Below the pieces are notes generated by a model that was not told the DNA's origin, searched no databases, and saw only the letters and a list, made by a program, of their open reading frames with translations. 16,733 bases of DNA, from positions 1-16,733 of the forward strand of contig DATDKZ010000152.1 in assembly GCA_036519575.1 (NCBI GenBank), written 5' to 3'. Within the stretch, counting starts at the first letter, position 1. Each line of letters starts with the position of its first letter. Below, piece by piece: positions 1-7,381 of the stretch. Position numbers and translations under genes: made by a program. The DNA comes from AC-69 sp036519575. Its GTDB lineage: Bacteria > Actinomycetota > UBA4738 > HRBIN12.

Positions 1-753
1 GGTGGGCCCGCCGTCGACGTCGCGGTGGATCCCATCGACGGGACCCGCCTCACCGCCACCGGCCAGCCGAACGCGCTGGCGGTCATCGCGCTGGCCGAGC
101 GGGGCAGCATGTTCTTCCCCGGCGCCGCCGTCTACATGGAGAAGGTGGCCGCCGGGCAGGAGGCGGCCGATGTCATCGACGTGACGGCGTCACCCGAGGA
201 GAACGTTCGCCTGGTGGCCAAAGCAAAGGGGGTCCGCCCCGAGGAGATCGGCGTGGTCATCCTGGACCGGGACCGACACAAGGAGATCATCGCCCGGGTC
301 CGGGAGGCCGGCGCGCGGGCCTACCTCATCACCGATGGCGACGTTGCCGGGGCTATCGCCACCGCCCGGCCATCGTCGGGCATCGACCTCCTGCTTGGCA
401 TCGGGGGAACCCCGGAGGGCGTCATCGCCGCCGCAGCGCTGAAGTGCCTGGGCGGGGCGATCCAGAGCCGTCTGTATCCGCGAGACGACGAGGAACGCCG
501 CAAGCTCCTGGACGACGGCTTCGACATCGACAAGGTGCTCACCACGAACGACCTGGTGGCCGGGGAGGACGTGTTCTTCGCCGCCACCGGGATCACCGAC
601 GGCTCGCTGCTCCGGGGGGTGCGGTATGACGAGGACGGCGCGATCACCCATTCCCTGGTGATGCGGTCGCGGTCGGGCACCGTCCGGTACATCGACGCCG
701 AGCACCGGTTCGAGAAGCTCGAGCGCTTCGCCGGTGTCGTCTACCGGCCCTGA
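1..753 (+). CDS. glpX: Fructose-1,6-bisphosphatase class II (GlpX), 5'-truncated
   Basis: This enzyme hydrolyses fructose-1,6-bisphosphate to fructose-6-phosphate in gluconeogenesis; it is a cytoplasmic, divalent-metal-dependent enzyme and usually the main FBPase of actinobacteria. The reading frame is open from base 1, so the start lies outside the window; about 250 residues are present. Visible family signatures are VDVAVDPIDGT at the very start (metal-binding aspartates), PNALAVIALAERG, the YMEK segment, DGDVAGAI, the phosphate-binding GIGGTPEGV with its conserved glutamate, and SATGIT-like FAATGITDGSLL followed by RSRSGTVRYI. These follow the E. coli GlpX order closely. The metal motif reads DPIDGT where E. 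coli has DPIEGT. The frame ends in TGA 7 bp before the end of the convergent minus-strand operon, and I see no terminator hairpin between them. Identification is very secure; only the N-terminus is missing. Confidence 0.96.
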   Translation, partial: GGPAVDVAVDPIDGTRLTATGQPNALAVIALAERGSMFFPGAAVYMEKVAAGQEAADVIDVTASPEENVRLVAKAKGVRPEEIGVVILDRDRHKEIIARVREAGARAYLITDGDVAGAIATARPSSGIDLLLGIGGTPEGVIAAAALKCLGGAIQSRLYPRDDEERRKLLDDGFDIDKVLTTNDLVAGEDVFFAATGITDGSLLRGVRYDEDGAITHSLVMRSRSGTVRYIDAEHRFEKLERFAGVVYRP

Positions 754-760
754 ACCGGCG

Positions 761-982
761 TTACGGCAGACGGAAGGTCCCCCTGTCCTCCTTCACCACG
801 ACGCCGGTCCTGGCGGCATTGGCCAGCGCCGCCAGGAGGTTCTTCCGGATGTCCCGCTGCGTGAACGGATCCAGGTAGCCGCGCTTCAACGCCAGGTCCT
901 GGACCACCGTCCAGTGAAGCGGCTTCCCCTCCTCCCGAAGCACAGTCACGGCGGCATCGAGGAACTCCAAGCTAGAGCTCAC
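761..982 (-). CDS. Small HARE-HTH (winged-helix) domain protein
   Basis: A 73-residue protein consisting almost only of a HARE-type winged helix. The pattern is FLDAAVTVLREEGKPLHWTVV, then LALKRGYLD, a DIRKNLLAALANAA helix and a terminal GVVVKEDRGTFRLP beta-wing. The HARE-HTH fold is known from the RNA polymerase delta subunit, restriction endonucleases and eukaryotic ASXL proteins, where it is thought to bind DNA or link to transcription. The GTG start at 982 overlaps the 3' end of the upstream LLM gene by 11 bp, implying translational coupling; a TTG at 970 is the alternative start. It is the last gene of a three-gene minus-strand operon. Its biological role is unknown: it could regulate, or interact with, something related to the oxidoreductase or transferase. 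The HARE call rests on my reading of the pattern, not on a profile search. Confidence 0.75.
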   Translation of the reverse strand: MSSSLEFLDAAVTVLREEGKPLHWTVVQDLALKRGYLDPFTQRDIRKNLLAALANAARTGVVVKEDRGTFRLP

Positions 983-1979
983 GGGCCTTCGGCATCACGG
1001 CCTCGGCGAAGACCTCCACGATGGACGGGTCGGGCAAGGCGAAAGGGATGGGCGCGGGCGCCACGATGATCTCCTGCACGCCGAGCTCCGCGAACCGGGA
1101 CACCCGCTCCAGCACCTGGTCGGGGGTCCCGGTCAGCGTGTCCGACATGAACGACTCGAGCGTCTCTCGATCGAGCGCGCCCCCCGGCAGCCAGCTCTGG
1201 AGCGTCTGGAACCTGGCCACCAGATCCTCGCGGTCCTCACCCACCACCGTGTACAGGCCGAGTGAGAGACGGAGCGACCGAGGGTCCCGTCCTTCCTCGT
1301 CACAGGCCTCCCGGGCCCGCCGGACCCGATCGGCGTACGCATCGGGTGTCCACCGCCACACGGTGTTCCATCCGTCGGCATGCCGCGCGGCCAGGCGCAG
1401 GGAACGGTCCCCCCCCTTTGCTCCGAGCCAGATCGGCGGACGCGGAGTCTGCGACGGCGGCGGATGGTTGAACGCCTCCTGCAGCTGGAAGTGGCGGCCC
1501 CGGAACGTCGCCGGGCCACCGGGAAGCAGCTGGCCCAGCACCTCGAGTGTCTCCTCCAGGACGGCGAACCGTTCCCCAACCGTCCCGAACCCGTACCCGA
1601 AGGCCCGGAACTCGTCCTCGTACCATCCCGCGCCGATCCCGAGATCGAGCCTGCCCCCCGAGAAGAGGTCCACGGCGGTCGCAGCCTTGGCCAGCACGGC
1701 GGGGTGGCGAAACGGCGCGGCCAGCACCAGGGTCCCCAGTCGCAGGCGTTCCGTCGTGGCCGCCAGGCCCGCCAGCGTGGTCATCGCCTCCAACGATCCG
1801 TGGAGGTCCGGTGGGCCGCCGTACCGGGCCAGGGACAGGAAGAAGTGATCGGAGACCCAGGCCGAATCGAACCCCAACCGCTCGGCCATGTGCGCGAACC
1901 GAGCCATCCCGTCGAAGGAGATCCGCTCCCCTCCCGGCAGCGAGAAATCGTAGTGAGGGAGCGCGAGGCCGAACCGCAT
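972..1979 (-). CDS. LLM-class (probably F420-dependent) flavin oxidoreductase
   Basis: A 335-residue bacterial-luciferase-like monooxygenase/reductase. It begins MRFGLALPHYDF (first barrel strand), followed by a helix with MAERLGFDSAWVSDHF. The highly conserved block LRLGTLVLAAPFRHPAVLAKAA then precedes DLFSGGRLDLGIGAGWYEDEF around residues 105-125. RPPIWLGAKGG lies near residue 185 and the C-terminal GTPDQVLERVSRFAELGVQEII pattern is typical of the F420-dependent branch. Such enzymes move hydride between F420 (or FMN) and organic substrates; the substrate cannot be read from sequence. The ATG follows the upstream transferase TAG with no intervening base, and no clear Shine-Dalgarno is present, so translation probably depends on termination-reinitiation. 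Family assignment is secure; the cofactor choice is inference. Confidence 0.92.
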   Translation of the reverse strand: MRFGLALPHYDFSLPGGERISFDGMARFAHMAERLGFDSAWVSDHFFLSLARYGGPPDLHGSLEAMTTLAGLAATTERLRLGTLVLAAPFRHPAVLAKAATAVDLFSGGRLDLGIGAGWYEDEFRAFGYGFGTVGERFAVLEETLEVLGQLLPGGPATFRGRHFQLQEAFNHPPPSQTPRPPIWLGAKGGDRSLRLAARHADGWNTVWRWTPDAYADRVRRAREACDEEGRDPRSLRLSLGLYTVVGEDREDLVARFQTLQSWLPGGALDRETLESFMSDTLTGTPDQVLERVSRFAELGVQEIIVAPAPIPFALPDPSIVEVFAEAVMPKAREL

Positions 1980-3329
1980 CTACAGGTACCGGAGCACGTC
2001 GGCCGGGCCGGCCATCTCCGTCCCGGGCGGCACCCGGATCCCCGAGGGGAGCTTCAGCCGCGGATACACCGAGATGCCGCCCGTCAGGTGCACGCCCGCG
2101 TACACCATCACCTCGTCGCCGAGGGCCACGTGAGCCTCGATGGTGGTCGGGTTGTAGGGCTCCGAGCGGACCTCCGACATCGAGCCGACGACGGCGTCGG
2201 ACAGCGACGCGGCCGGGCCGATGATGGCGCCGTCCCTGATCTGCGTGCGCTCGATCCTCGCGTCCCGATGCACCTCGATGTCGTCGTCGAGGTTCGACTC
2301 GGTGATGGTGACTCCCGGGTGGATCTCGCAGAATCGTCCCATCCGCACCGCCGGCCCGATCGTCACCATCCCCTCGCCGATCTTCTCGCTCAGGGTCATC
2401 CCGCTCGTCGAGTCGCGCATGGCCAGTGTCTCGGGAGCGATCCACACATGGCGCTCGGGGTCGAACGGCGGGCCCAGCAACCGGTCCACCGACTCGAAGT
2501 TCCCGTTCAGGACGTCGACCATCGTTTCGATGTAGTCCTGGACGTTGCCGAGGTCACCGATCCTCCGTGCCGGGTACGACTGCACGAGGTGGCCGTTGCC
2601 CACCAGCCACGGCAGGAGGTCCTTGCCGAAGTCCAGCCGCTGTTGCCGCAGCTTCACGATCTCCGGTTCCGAGGCCAGCTCGCGCAGGGCTGTGGACTCG
2701 ATCAGGTAGAACCCCGCGTTGGTGCGGAGCGGCAGCTGGCGGAATTCGTTCTCGTCGGAGACGTGGAAGTGTTCGCGGAGCTCCGCGAGGGTGGGCTTCT
2801 CCACGAACTCCTGCACCCGTCCCTTCGTATCGGTCAGCATCACGCCGTACTTCTCCGCCACCTCGTCGGGCTCACGCACCATGGCGGCGATCGTCGCCAC
2901 CGCGCCGGTCTCCCGATGCGCCCGGAGCATGGGCTCCAGATCGAAGTCGATGATGGAATCGGTGGGAAACACCAGGGCCGTCTGCGTGATGTCCCAATGA
3001 TCGAGCATCCGAAGGGCCGAGTCGGCACTCCCCATCGACAGGGAGTCGTACTTCACCGGCGAGTACTTCACGTCGACGCCGAAGCCCTCCCCGTACCCGA
3101 TCAGGACCTTGATCTGGTACCGGTTCTCCTTGCCGTGGGCGATCACGTAGTAGTCCTTGATCCCCTCGCTCGACAGGATCTCGATCACCCATCGGATCAG
3201 CCGCCTTCCCAGGAACGACATGGCGGCCTTCGATCGCAGGTAGCCGGGCGCCTTGAGCGTCAGCGGACGGGCCCGGACGCCCTGACCGCCCGCCAGGCCG
3301 ATGCCGATGACTTCGGACACTTCCGGCAT
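1980..3329 (-). CDS. Atypical sugar-phosphate nucleotidyltransferase with C-terminal left-handed beta-helix
   Basis: A 449-residue protein with an N-terminal Rossmann-like nucleotidyltransferase domain (about 1-270) and a C-terminal hexapeptide beta-helix (about 295-440). The nucleotide loop is LAGGQGVRARPLT (12-24), the sugar-binding EFVEKP is at 174-179, NAGFYLIE at 204-211, DFGKDLLPWL at 233-242 and IGDLGNVQDY at 257-266. This architecture is used to make NDP-sugars (GlmU, GlgC and ManC/RmlA relatives). Oddities: the usual Pro-Lys of the signature loop is displaced (APGYLRSKAAM), and the metal-site dipeptide normally read as Gly-Asp is Thr-Asp (PTDS, 122-125). The helix domain contains phrases such as GEGMVTIGPAVRMGRFC and DGAIIGPAASLSDAVVG. 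It is first in the operon with the LLM and HARE genes and divergent from the esterase. Substrate unknown; an envelope or storage glycan precursor is a guess. Confidence 0.85.
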   Translation of the reverse strand: MPEVSEVIGIGLAGGQGVRARPLTLKAPGYLRSKAAMSFLGRRLIRWVIEILSSEGIKDYYVIAHGKENRYQIKVLIGYGEGFGVDVKYSPVKYDSLSMGSADSALRMLDHWDITQTALVFPTDSIIDFDLEPMLRAHRETGAVATIAAMVREPDEVAEKYGVMLTDTKGRVQEFVEKPTLAELREHFHVSDENEFRQLPLRTNAGFYLIESTALRELASEPEIVKLRQQRLDFGKDLLPWLVGNGHLVQSYPARRIGDLGNVQDYIETMVDVLNGNFESVDRLLGPPFDPERHVWIAPETLAMRDSTSGMTLSEKIGEGMVTIGPAVRMGRFCEIHPGVTITESNLDDDIEVHRDARIERTQIRDGAIIGPAASLSDAVVGSMSEVRSEPYNPTTIEAHVALGDEVMVYAGVHLTGGISVYPRLKLPSGIRVPPGTEMAGPADVLRYL

Positions 3330-3384
3330 GGACCTGCATGATATCCGGGTTCAGCACCACGAGTTCGGGCAGGGACACGCCACC

Positions 3385-3391
3385 GAGGAGG
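3385..3391 (+). promoter_or_regulatory. Shine-Dalgarno fixing the esterase start
   Basis: GAGGAGG lies 8 bases before the ATG at 3400. It favours that start over an in-frame ATG 99 bp upstream at 3301, which lies inside the divergent transferase gene and gives an unstructured 33-residue extension. Confidence 0.8.
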
Positions 3392-3399
3392 ACGCAGAC

Positions 3400-4437
3400 A
3401 TGAGGACCGCGACGACGCCGTGGAGAAGCGAGTTCGCCGGCCGGGTTGACGAGCTCGAGATCGAGAGCGAGGTGCTGCGGGGCAATCCGCTCGGGGACCC
3501 GGCCGTCCGCCCGCTGTGGGTCTACCTCCCGCCCGGCTACGACGACGAGCCGGATCGCCGCTACCCCGCCGTATTCGTCATCCAGGGCCTGACCGGCCAG
3601 CTCGACATGTGGCGGAACCGCGAGGCGTTCCGTCCGAACTACCTCGAGCTCGCCGATCGACTGTTCGCCTCGGGCGAGGCCCCACCCCTGATCGTGGCGT
3701 TCGTCGACTGCTGGACATCGCTCGGCGGCAGCCAGTTCCTGAACTCTCCGGCCACCGGTCGGTATCACGACTACCTGTGCGACGAGGCCGTGCCCTTCGT
3801 CGATGCCAGCTACCGGACCGAGGCTCGCCGGGAGAAGCGCGGGATCCAGGGGAAGTCGAGTGGCGGCTACGGTGCGATGGTCACCCCGATGCTCCGGCCC
3901 GACCTGTTCTCGGCGCTCGCCAGCCACGCCGGTGACGCCCTGTTCGAGGCGTGCTACCTGCCCGAGTTCAGGGAGTGCGTGCGGGCCCTCCGCGATGAGT
4001 ACGGCGGGTCGTTCGAGCGGTTCTGGGCCGACGTCCGGTCGCGCCCCTTCGGGACGAAGGAGTCGGACGGGGTGTTGATGAACGAATGGTGCATGGCGGC
4101 CTGCTACTCGGCCGGCGACGACGGGACGGTGCGACTCCCGTTCGACGCGCGCACCGGGAAGCTCGTCGACGAGGTGTGGCAGCGCTGGCTGGAGAAGGAT
4201 CCCGTGCGCATGGTCCCGGGACGCGCCGACGCCCTTGCCTCGATGCGGGCCATCTGGCTCGATGGGGGGAAGAAGGACGAGTGGTACCTGGACGTGGGCG
4301 CGGTAGCCGTGTCCGAGGAGCTGAAGTCGATCGGGGTCCAGCACACGCTGGAGCTGTTCGACGCGGGCCACATGTCGATCGGCTACCGATATCCGAGGAG
4401 CCTTGCTTTCCTGGCCGAGGCCCTGTCGGCGGATTGA
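3400..4437 (+). CDS. Putative esterase (alpha/beta hydrolase, esterase D/enterochelin-esterase-like)
   Basis: A 345-residue alpha/beta hydrolase of the putative-esterase family. The N-terminal part carries RPLWVYLPPGYDDEPDRRYPAVFVIQG, a characteristic first strand pair leading to the oxyanion region. The nucleophile elbow is G-K-S-S-G with Ser153. The acid is probably Asp293 in LDGGKKDEW, and the base His324 in FDAGHMSIGYRYP, so a full Ser-Asp-His triad is visible in the expected order. There is no signal peptide, so the product is probably cytoplasmic. The family includes esterase D (S-formylglutathione hydrolase), enterochelin esterases and mycolyltransferases; I cannot select a substrate. 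The gene is divergent from the nucleotidyltransferase with a 70-bp gap and converges on the anti-sigma gene. Confidence 0.88.
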   Translation: MRTATTPWRSEFAGRVDELEIESEVLRGNPLGDPAVRPLWVYLPPGYDDEPDRRYPAVFVIQGLTGQLDMWRNREAFRPNYLELADRLFASGEAPPLIVAFVDCWTSLGGSQFLNSPATGRYHDYLCDEAVPFVDASYRTEARREKRGIQGKSSGGYGAMVTPMLRPDLFSALASHAGDALFEACYLPEFRECVRALRDEYGGSFERFWADVRSRPFGTKESDGVLMNEWCMAACYSAGDDGTVRLPFDARTGKLVDEVWQRWLEKDPVRMVPGRADALASMRAIWLDGGKKDEWYLDVGAVAVSEELKSIGVQHTLELFDAGHMSIGYRYPRSLAFLAEALSAD

Positions 4438-4466
4438 CCTGGAGGAAGGAGATCGAGGCCGGGGCG

Positions 4467-4487
4467 AGCGGGCCCTCAGGCCCCGCT
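4467..4487. terminator. GC-rich hairpin between convergent genes (possible bidirectional terminator)
   Basis: AGCGGGCC pairs with GGCCCCGCT with one bulged C around a CTCA loop. It sits between the esterase stop and the anti-sigma stop and overlaps the latter. There is no U-tract on either side, so intrinsic termination is only possible, not shown. Confidence 0.35.
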
Positions 4488-5252
4488 GCTCTGGTCCACG
4501 GTCCCCTTCAGCACGAGGCGCCCGGACGCGTCACGGACCAGCACGGTGGTGAACCCGGTGAGGTCGGTGTTCCTGAACTCGCGGAACGCCTGCCCGCCCC
4601 CGTCGGCGTCCAGCTCCGCGATCGTCCCCCCCCGAAGCACCCGGCCTTCGGCGTCCTTCAACGTGACGCGGTACGGGGCGAGCGACGGGTCCCTGGGAAG
4701 CCCGCTCACGATGACCATCACGAAGTCCAGCCTGGTCGGCGAGACGAGCTGCAGGACCGCTCCCCCGCCCCGTCGGATGGCGAGCGTGGGAGCCAGCTGG
4801 CCAAGGTGCGTCTCGTCGGCCCTGGCCTGGAAGGGCAGCGTGTCGAGGAACCTCTGGAACTCATCGAGCGCCTGCAGCCTGCCCTGTTCGGCTTGCGCGG
4901 CGCGCTCGGCGAACTGCTGAGCCCGCCCGGCCATCACCGCCCCCCACCCCAGGCTCGCCACGGCGATCGTCGCCGCGATGATGGCGGCGATCGCCATCCG
5001 CGTCCGCCTCCCTGCCCGCGGTCGGGCAGCCGCCTTCCCGAGGCCGACGACCACCCGATCCTCCAAGCCGGGCGGTACCGGAGCCGGCGTCAGCGCGAAC
5101 GCGACGGTCGCCGCGGCCTGGCCCAGCTCGCCCGCCTCCTTCCGGCATCCGGCGCACCACTGGAGGTGTCGCTCCAGCGCGACCCGCTCTCCCGAGGGCA
5201 GGACGCCCACCGCGAGCTCGGGGAGCTGATCTCGGACGGCGACGCAGTTCAC
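4476..5252 (-). CDS. RskA-like anti-sigma factor with zinc-binding motif
   Basis: A 258-residue single-pass membrane protein that should hold the adjacent ECF sigma factor inactive. The cytoplasmic N-terminus contains an H-x3-C-x2-C zinc anti-sigma motif (His29, Cys33, Cys36 in HLQWCAGC). A transmembrane helix spans about 86-108. It is followed by a short alanine/glutamine-rich coiled stretch (109-130) and an extracytoplasmic domain. The last ~110 residues (LPRDPSLAPYRVTLKDAEG, then VLRGGTIAELDADGGGQ and FTTVLVRDASG) resemble the C-terminal sensor domain of RskA. The GTG start overlaps the sigma stop as GTGA, and AAGGA lies 6 bases upstream, indicating coupled, stoichiometric synthesis. The signal sensed is unknown. 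The zinc motif suggests thiol redox sensitivity, but RskA proteins more often act by regulated proteolysis. Confidence 0.88.
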   Translation of the reverse strand: MNCVAVRDQLPELAVGVLPSGERVALERHLQWCAGCRKEAGELGQAAATVAFALTPAPVPPGLEDRVVVGLGKAAARPRAGRRTRMAIAAIIAATIAVASLGWGAVMAGRAQQFAERAAQAEQGRLQALDEFQRFLDTLPFQARADETHLGQLAPTLAIRRGGGAVLQLVSPTRLDFVMVIVSGLPRDPSLAPYRVTLKDAEGRVLRGGTIAELDADGGGQAFREFRNTDLTGFTTVLVRDASGRLVLKGTVDQSSGA

Positions 5253-5821
5253 AGCCGGTCCTTGTCCTGGTTGGCCCGGCGAACCTTGATCAGGGCGGTT
5301 CGCAGGCGGGTCTTGACCGTTCCCAGGGGGATCCCGTCGGCCTGGGCGATCTCCCTGGCGGTGAGGCCCCCGAAGTACGTCCGCACCAGGAGGTTGCGCT
5401 CGCCGTCGGACAGGGTCTGCAGGGCTCGGATGGCCGCGTCGCGCTCCAGGAGCGGATCCTCATCCCCGGCCGCCGGTACCTCGGGAACCTCGTCGACCAG
5501 AACGAGCGTTGGACGGGTCACACCGGTCTCGCGCCGAAGCCGGTCGACGGCGAGGTTGTGGGCGATGGTCATCAGCCAGGTGGACAACCTGCCTCGGCTG
5601 GCATCGAATCGGGCCGCCTTTCGCCAGGCGGTCAGGAACACGTCCTGCGTGAGCTCCTCCGCAGCCTCGGAGCTCCCCAGCAGCCGGATCCCGAGCGTGA
5701 AGATCGGCCGGGCGAACCGTGCGTACAGCGCCCGGACGGCGTCCTCGTTCCCGGCGAGCAATCCTTCCACGAGCTGCTGTTCCTCCCGAGCGAGCAGCGG
5801 CCCATCGGTGCGGCCGTTCAC
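5249..5821 (-). CDS. ECF RNA polymerase sigma factor (SigK/SigL-like)
   Basis: A 190-residue extracytoplasmic-function sigma factor. Region 2 includes ALYARFARPIFTLGIRLLGS, EAAEELTQDVFLTAWRKAARFD and the promoter-melting stretch RLSTWLMTIAHNLAVDRLRR. Region 4 includes LSDGERNLLVRTYFGGLTAREIA and the helix-turn-helix GIPLGTVKTRLRTALIKVRR. I chose the GTG at 5821 because AAGGAG lies 9 bases upstream. An in-frame ATG at 5887 (22 residues longer) and an even earlier start at 6013 add only low-complexity Pro/Arg/Ser sequence and lack a good Shine-Dalgarno. The gene is translationally coupled to the downstream RskA-like anti-sigma gene and divergent from nfeD across about 200 bp. The family is clear; the start is about 65% sure. 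Confidence 0.92.
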   Translation of the reverse strand: MNGRTDGPLLAREEQQLVEGLLAGNEDAVRALYARFARPIFTLGIRLLGSSEAAEELTQDVFLTAWRKAARFDASRGRLSTWLMTIAHNLAVDRLRRETGVTRPTLVLVDEVPEVPAAGDEDPLLERDAAIRALQTLSDGERNLLVRTYFGGLTAREIAQADGIPLGTVKTRLRTALIKVRRANQDKDRL

Positions 5822-5830
5822 ACCTGCCTT

Positions 5831-5836
5831 CTCCTT
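5831..5836 (-). promoter_or_regulatory. Shine-Dalgarno fixing the first sigma gene start
   Basis: AAGGAG on the minus strand lies 9 bases before the GTG at 5821. It is the best ribosome-binding site in the upstream 190 bp and argues for the short form of the protein. Confidence 0.7.
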
Positions 5837-6025
5837 CCGGTATACGGGCCTTCGCTCCGTCGGAGCTTGGGACTCCGGTTGTTCCATTATGCCCACCGCG
5901 CCCGGCACGGAAGCCCCGAATGCCCCTGACCTTCGACGGCCCCCGCCCGCGGATGGACCCGGACGTTCGGAGGTCCCCCGGGGCTGTCGGGTCTGCCGAC
6001 CTCCACGGCCCATGGCCCGAGTGGG

Positions 6026-7381
6026 ATGATGGATATCGGCATGCGCATCTTCGCCCGAGCCGTGCTCCTGGGGGCAGCAACGCTGGCCGCGACCGCTTCT
6101 CTAGCCACGTCGGCACGGGCGCAGGCCGACCGTCCGGTCGTCGTGGAGCTCAGCCTCAAAGGCGTGGTGGATCCCTTCACCGCCAACTACATCGCCGGTG
6201 GCATCACCCGAGCCGAGGCGGAGGGCGTCGACGCCGTGCTCCTCACGATCGACACGCCCGGCGGGCTCGACTCCTCGATGCGCCAGATCATCCAGGCCAT
6301 CCTGAACTCGGATGTCCCGGTCGTGTGCTACGTCTCCCCCGAGGGGGCCCGGGCCGCATCGGCCGGGACGTTCATCATGATGGGCTGCCCGGTGGCTGCG
6401 ATGGCCCCCGGAACCAACATCGGGGCCGCCCACCCGGTCGGCGTCGCCGGCGCCATCGAGCAGAAGAAGGTGACGAACGACGCCGTCGCGTACATCCAGA
6501 GCCTGGCCAACCGTAACGGCCGCAACGCTGAGTGGGCCAAGGAAGCGGTCGTGGACGCGGTCAGCATCCCGGCCGAGGAGGCCCTGCAGAAGAACGTGAT
6601 CGACCTCATCGCCCCGAGCGTCTCCGCGCTGCTGTCCGACATCGACGGGCAGACCGTGGAGGTCGCCGCGGGCAAGACCGTCACGCTGCGGACCGCCGGT
6701 GCGTTCATCGAGACGGAGAGCATGGGCATCGGCGCGCGGATCCTGCACACGCTCCTCTCACCGGACTTCGCCTTCATCTTCTTCTACCTGGGGCTGGGGC
6801 TGATCGTCGTCGAGCTCCTCCACCCCGGGCTGTCGGTGCCGGGGATCATGGGCATCGTCTTCCTGGTCGCCGCGTTCGTGACCTTCGGGCTGCTCCCGGT
6901 GCAGATCATCGGGGTTGTCCTGCTGCTCGCCTCGGCGCTGTTCTTCCTGTTGGAGCTGAAGCACCCGGGGCTCGGCGTCGCGACCGTCGGGGGCGTGGCC
7001 TGCCTGGTCCTCGGGGGCCTCACGCTGTTCAACCCGTCCGTTCCGAACGCCCAAGTGTCGCTGTGGGTCATCGTGCCGGTGGCCGGCGTGCTCGTCCTGT
7101 TCTTCGGGACGGTGGTCAAGGCGGCCATGGCCGCCCGCCACATGCCGGCGGTCGGCGGGATCGAGGGCATCCTCGGTAAGGAGGGCGTCGTCGAGGAAGA
7201 TCTCGATCCCGAGGGCGTCGTGCTCGTGTCCTCCGAGCAATGGTCGGCCCGCTCGGTGGCCGGCCCCGTGCCCAGGGGCACCCGCGTGCGCGTGGTAGGG
7301 GTGGACCGGCTCCGCCTGGACGTCGAACCGATCAAGGAACAGGCCACGGCCGCGCCGTTGGCGGAAGGAGGGAATCTGTGA
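6026..7381 (+). CDS. nfeD: NfeD/ClpP-class membrane-bound serine protease
   Basis: A 451-residue protein of the long NfeD type (1510-N protease, 1510-C/NfeD OB domain). A signal peptide is visible to about residue 34 (ending SARAQA). The ClpP-like domain (about 36-205) contains TIDTPGGLDSSM, the nucleophile in GARAASAGTFIMM (Ser112) and the likely catalytic lysine in EQKKVTNDAVAYI (Lys148), forming the Ser-Lys dyad known for PH1510. Several transmembrane helices follow (about 248-365), then a C-terminal NfeD OB-fold (about 375-435, including GILGKEGVVEEDLDPEG and GTRVRVVGVDRLRLDVEP). The archaeal homologue cleaves the hydrophobic tail of its partner stomatin; the next gene is such a slipin, overlapping by 4 bp. 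ATGs at 6029 and 6041 are alternative starts, none with a strong Shine-Dalgarno. A membrane proteostasis role is inferred from the family. Confidence 0.94.
   Translation: MMDIGMRIFARAVLLGAATLAATASLATSARAQADRPVVVELSLKGVVDPFTANYIAGGITRAEAEGVDAVLLTIDTPGGLDSSMRQIIQAILNSDVPVVCYVSPEGARAASAGTFIMMGCPVAAMAPGTNIGAAHPVGVAGAIEQKKVTNDAVAYIQSLANRNGRNAEWAKEAVVDAVSIPAEEALQKNVIDLIAPSVSALLSDIDGQTVEVAAGKTVTLRTAGAFIETESMGIGARILHTLLSPDFAFIFFYLGLGLIVVELLHPGLSVPGIMGIVFLVAAFVTFGLLPVQIIGVVLLLASALFFLLELKHPGLGVATVGGVACLVLGGLTLFNPSVPNAQVSLWVIVPVAGVLVLFFGTVVKAAMAARHMPAVGGIEGILGKEGVVEEDLDPEGVVLVSSEQWSARSVAGPVPRGTRVRVVGVDRLRLDVEPIKEQATAAPLAEGGNL
7365..7371 (+). promoter_or_regulatory. Shine-Dalgarno fixing the slipin start
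   Basis: AAGGAGG lies 6 bases before the GTG at 7378. It excludes an in-frame start at 7240, which would overlap nfeD by 142 bp with non-family sequence. Confidence 0.85.

Noticed and set aside
1380..3341. 653-codon plus-strand open frame opposite the LLM and nucleotidyltransferase genes
   Set aside because: It is antisense to two clear family members, has no recognisable domain, and is rich in Arg/His/Pro/Gln as expected from the complement of GC-rich codons.
3301..3399. 33-residue N-terminal extension of the esterase
   Set aside because: No Shine-Dalgarno, overlaps the divergent gene, and lacks family sequence; ATG 3400 has GAGGAGG at good spacing.
2872..4371. 499-codon minus-strand open frame across the esterase and transferase
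   Set aside because: Shadow of high-GC coding sequence; overlaps two supported genes and shows no motif.
5886..5891. CATAAT on the minus strand as a -10 for the first sigma gene
   Set aside because: Good -10 resemblance but no acceptable -35 at 16-19 bp; only suggestive.
4086..6029. 647-codon plus-strand open frame opposite the sigma/anti-sigma pair
   Set aside because: Low-complexity composition; the minus strand carries unmistakable sigma and anti-sigma motifs.
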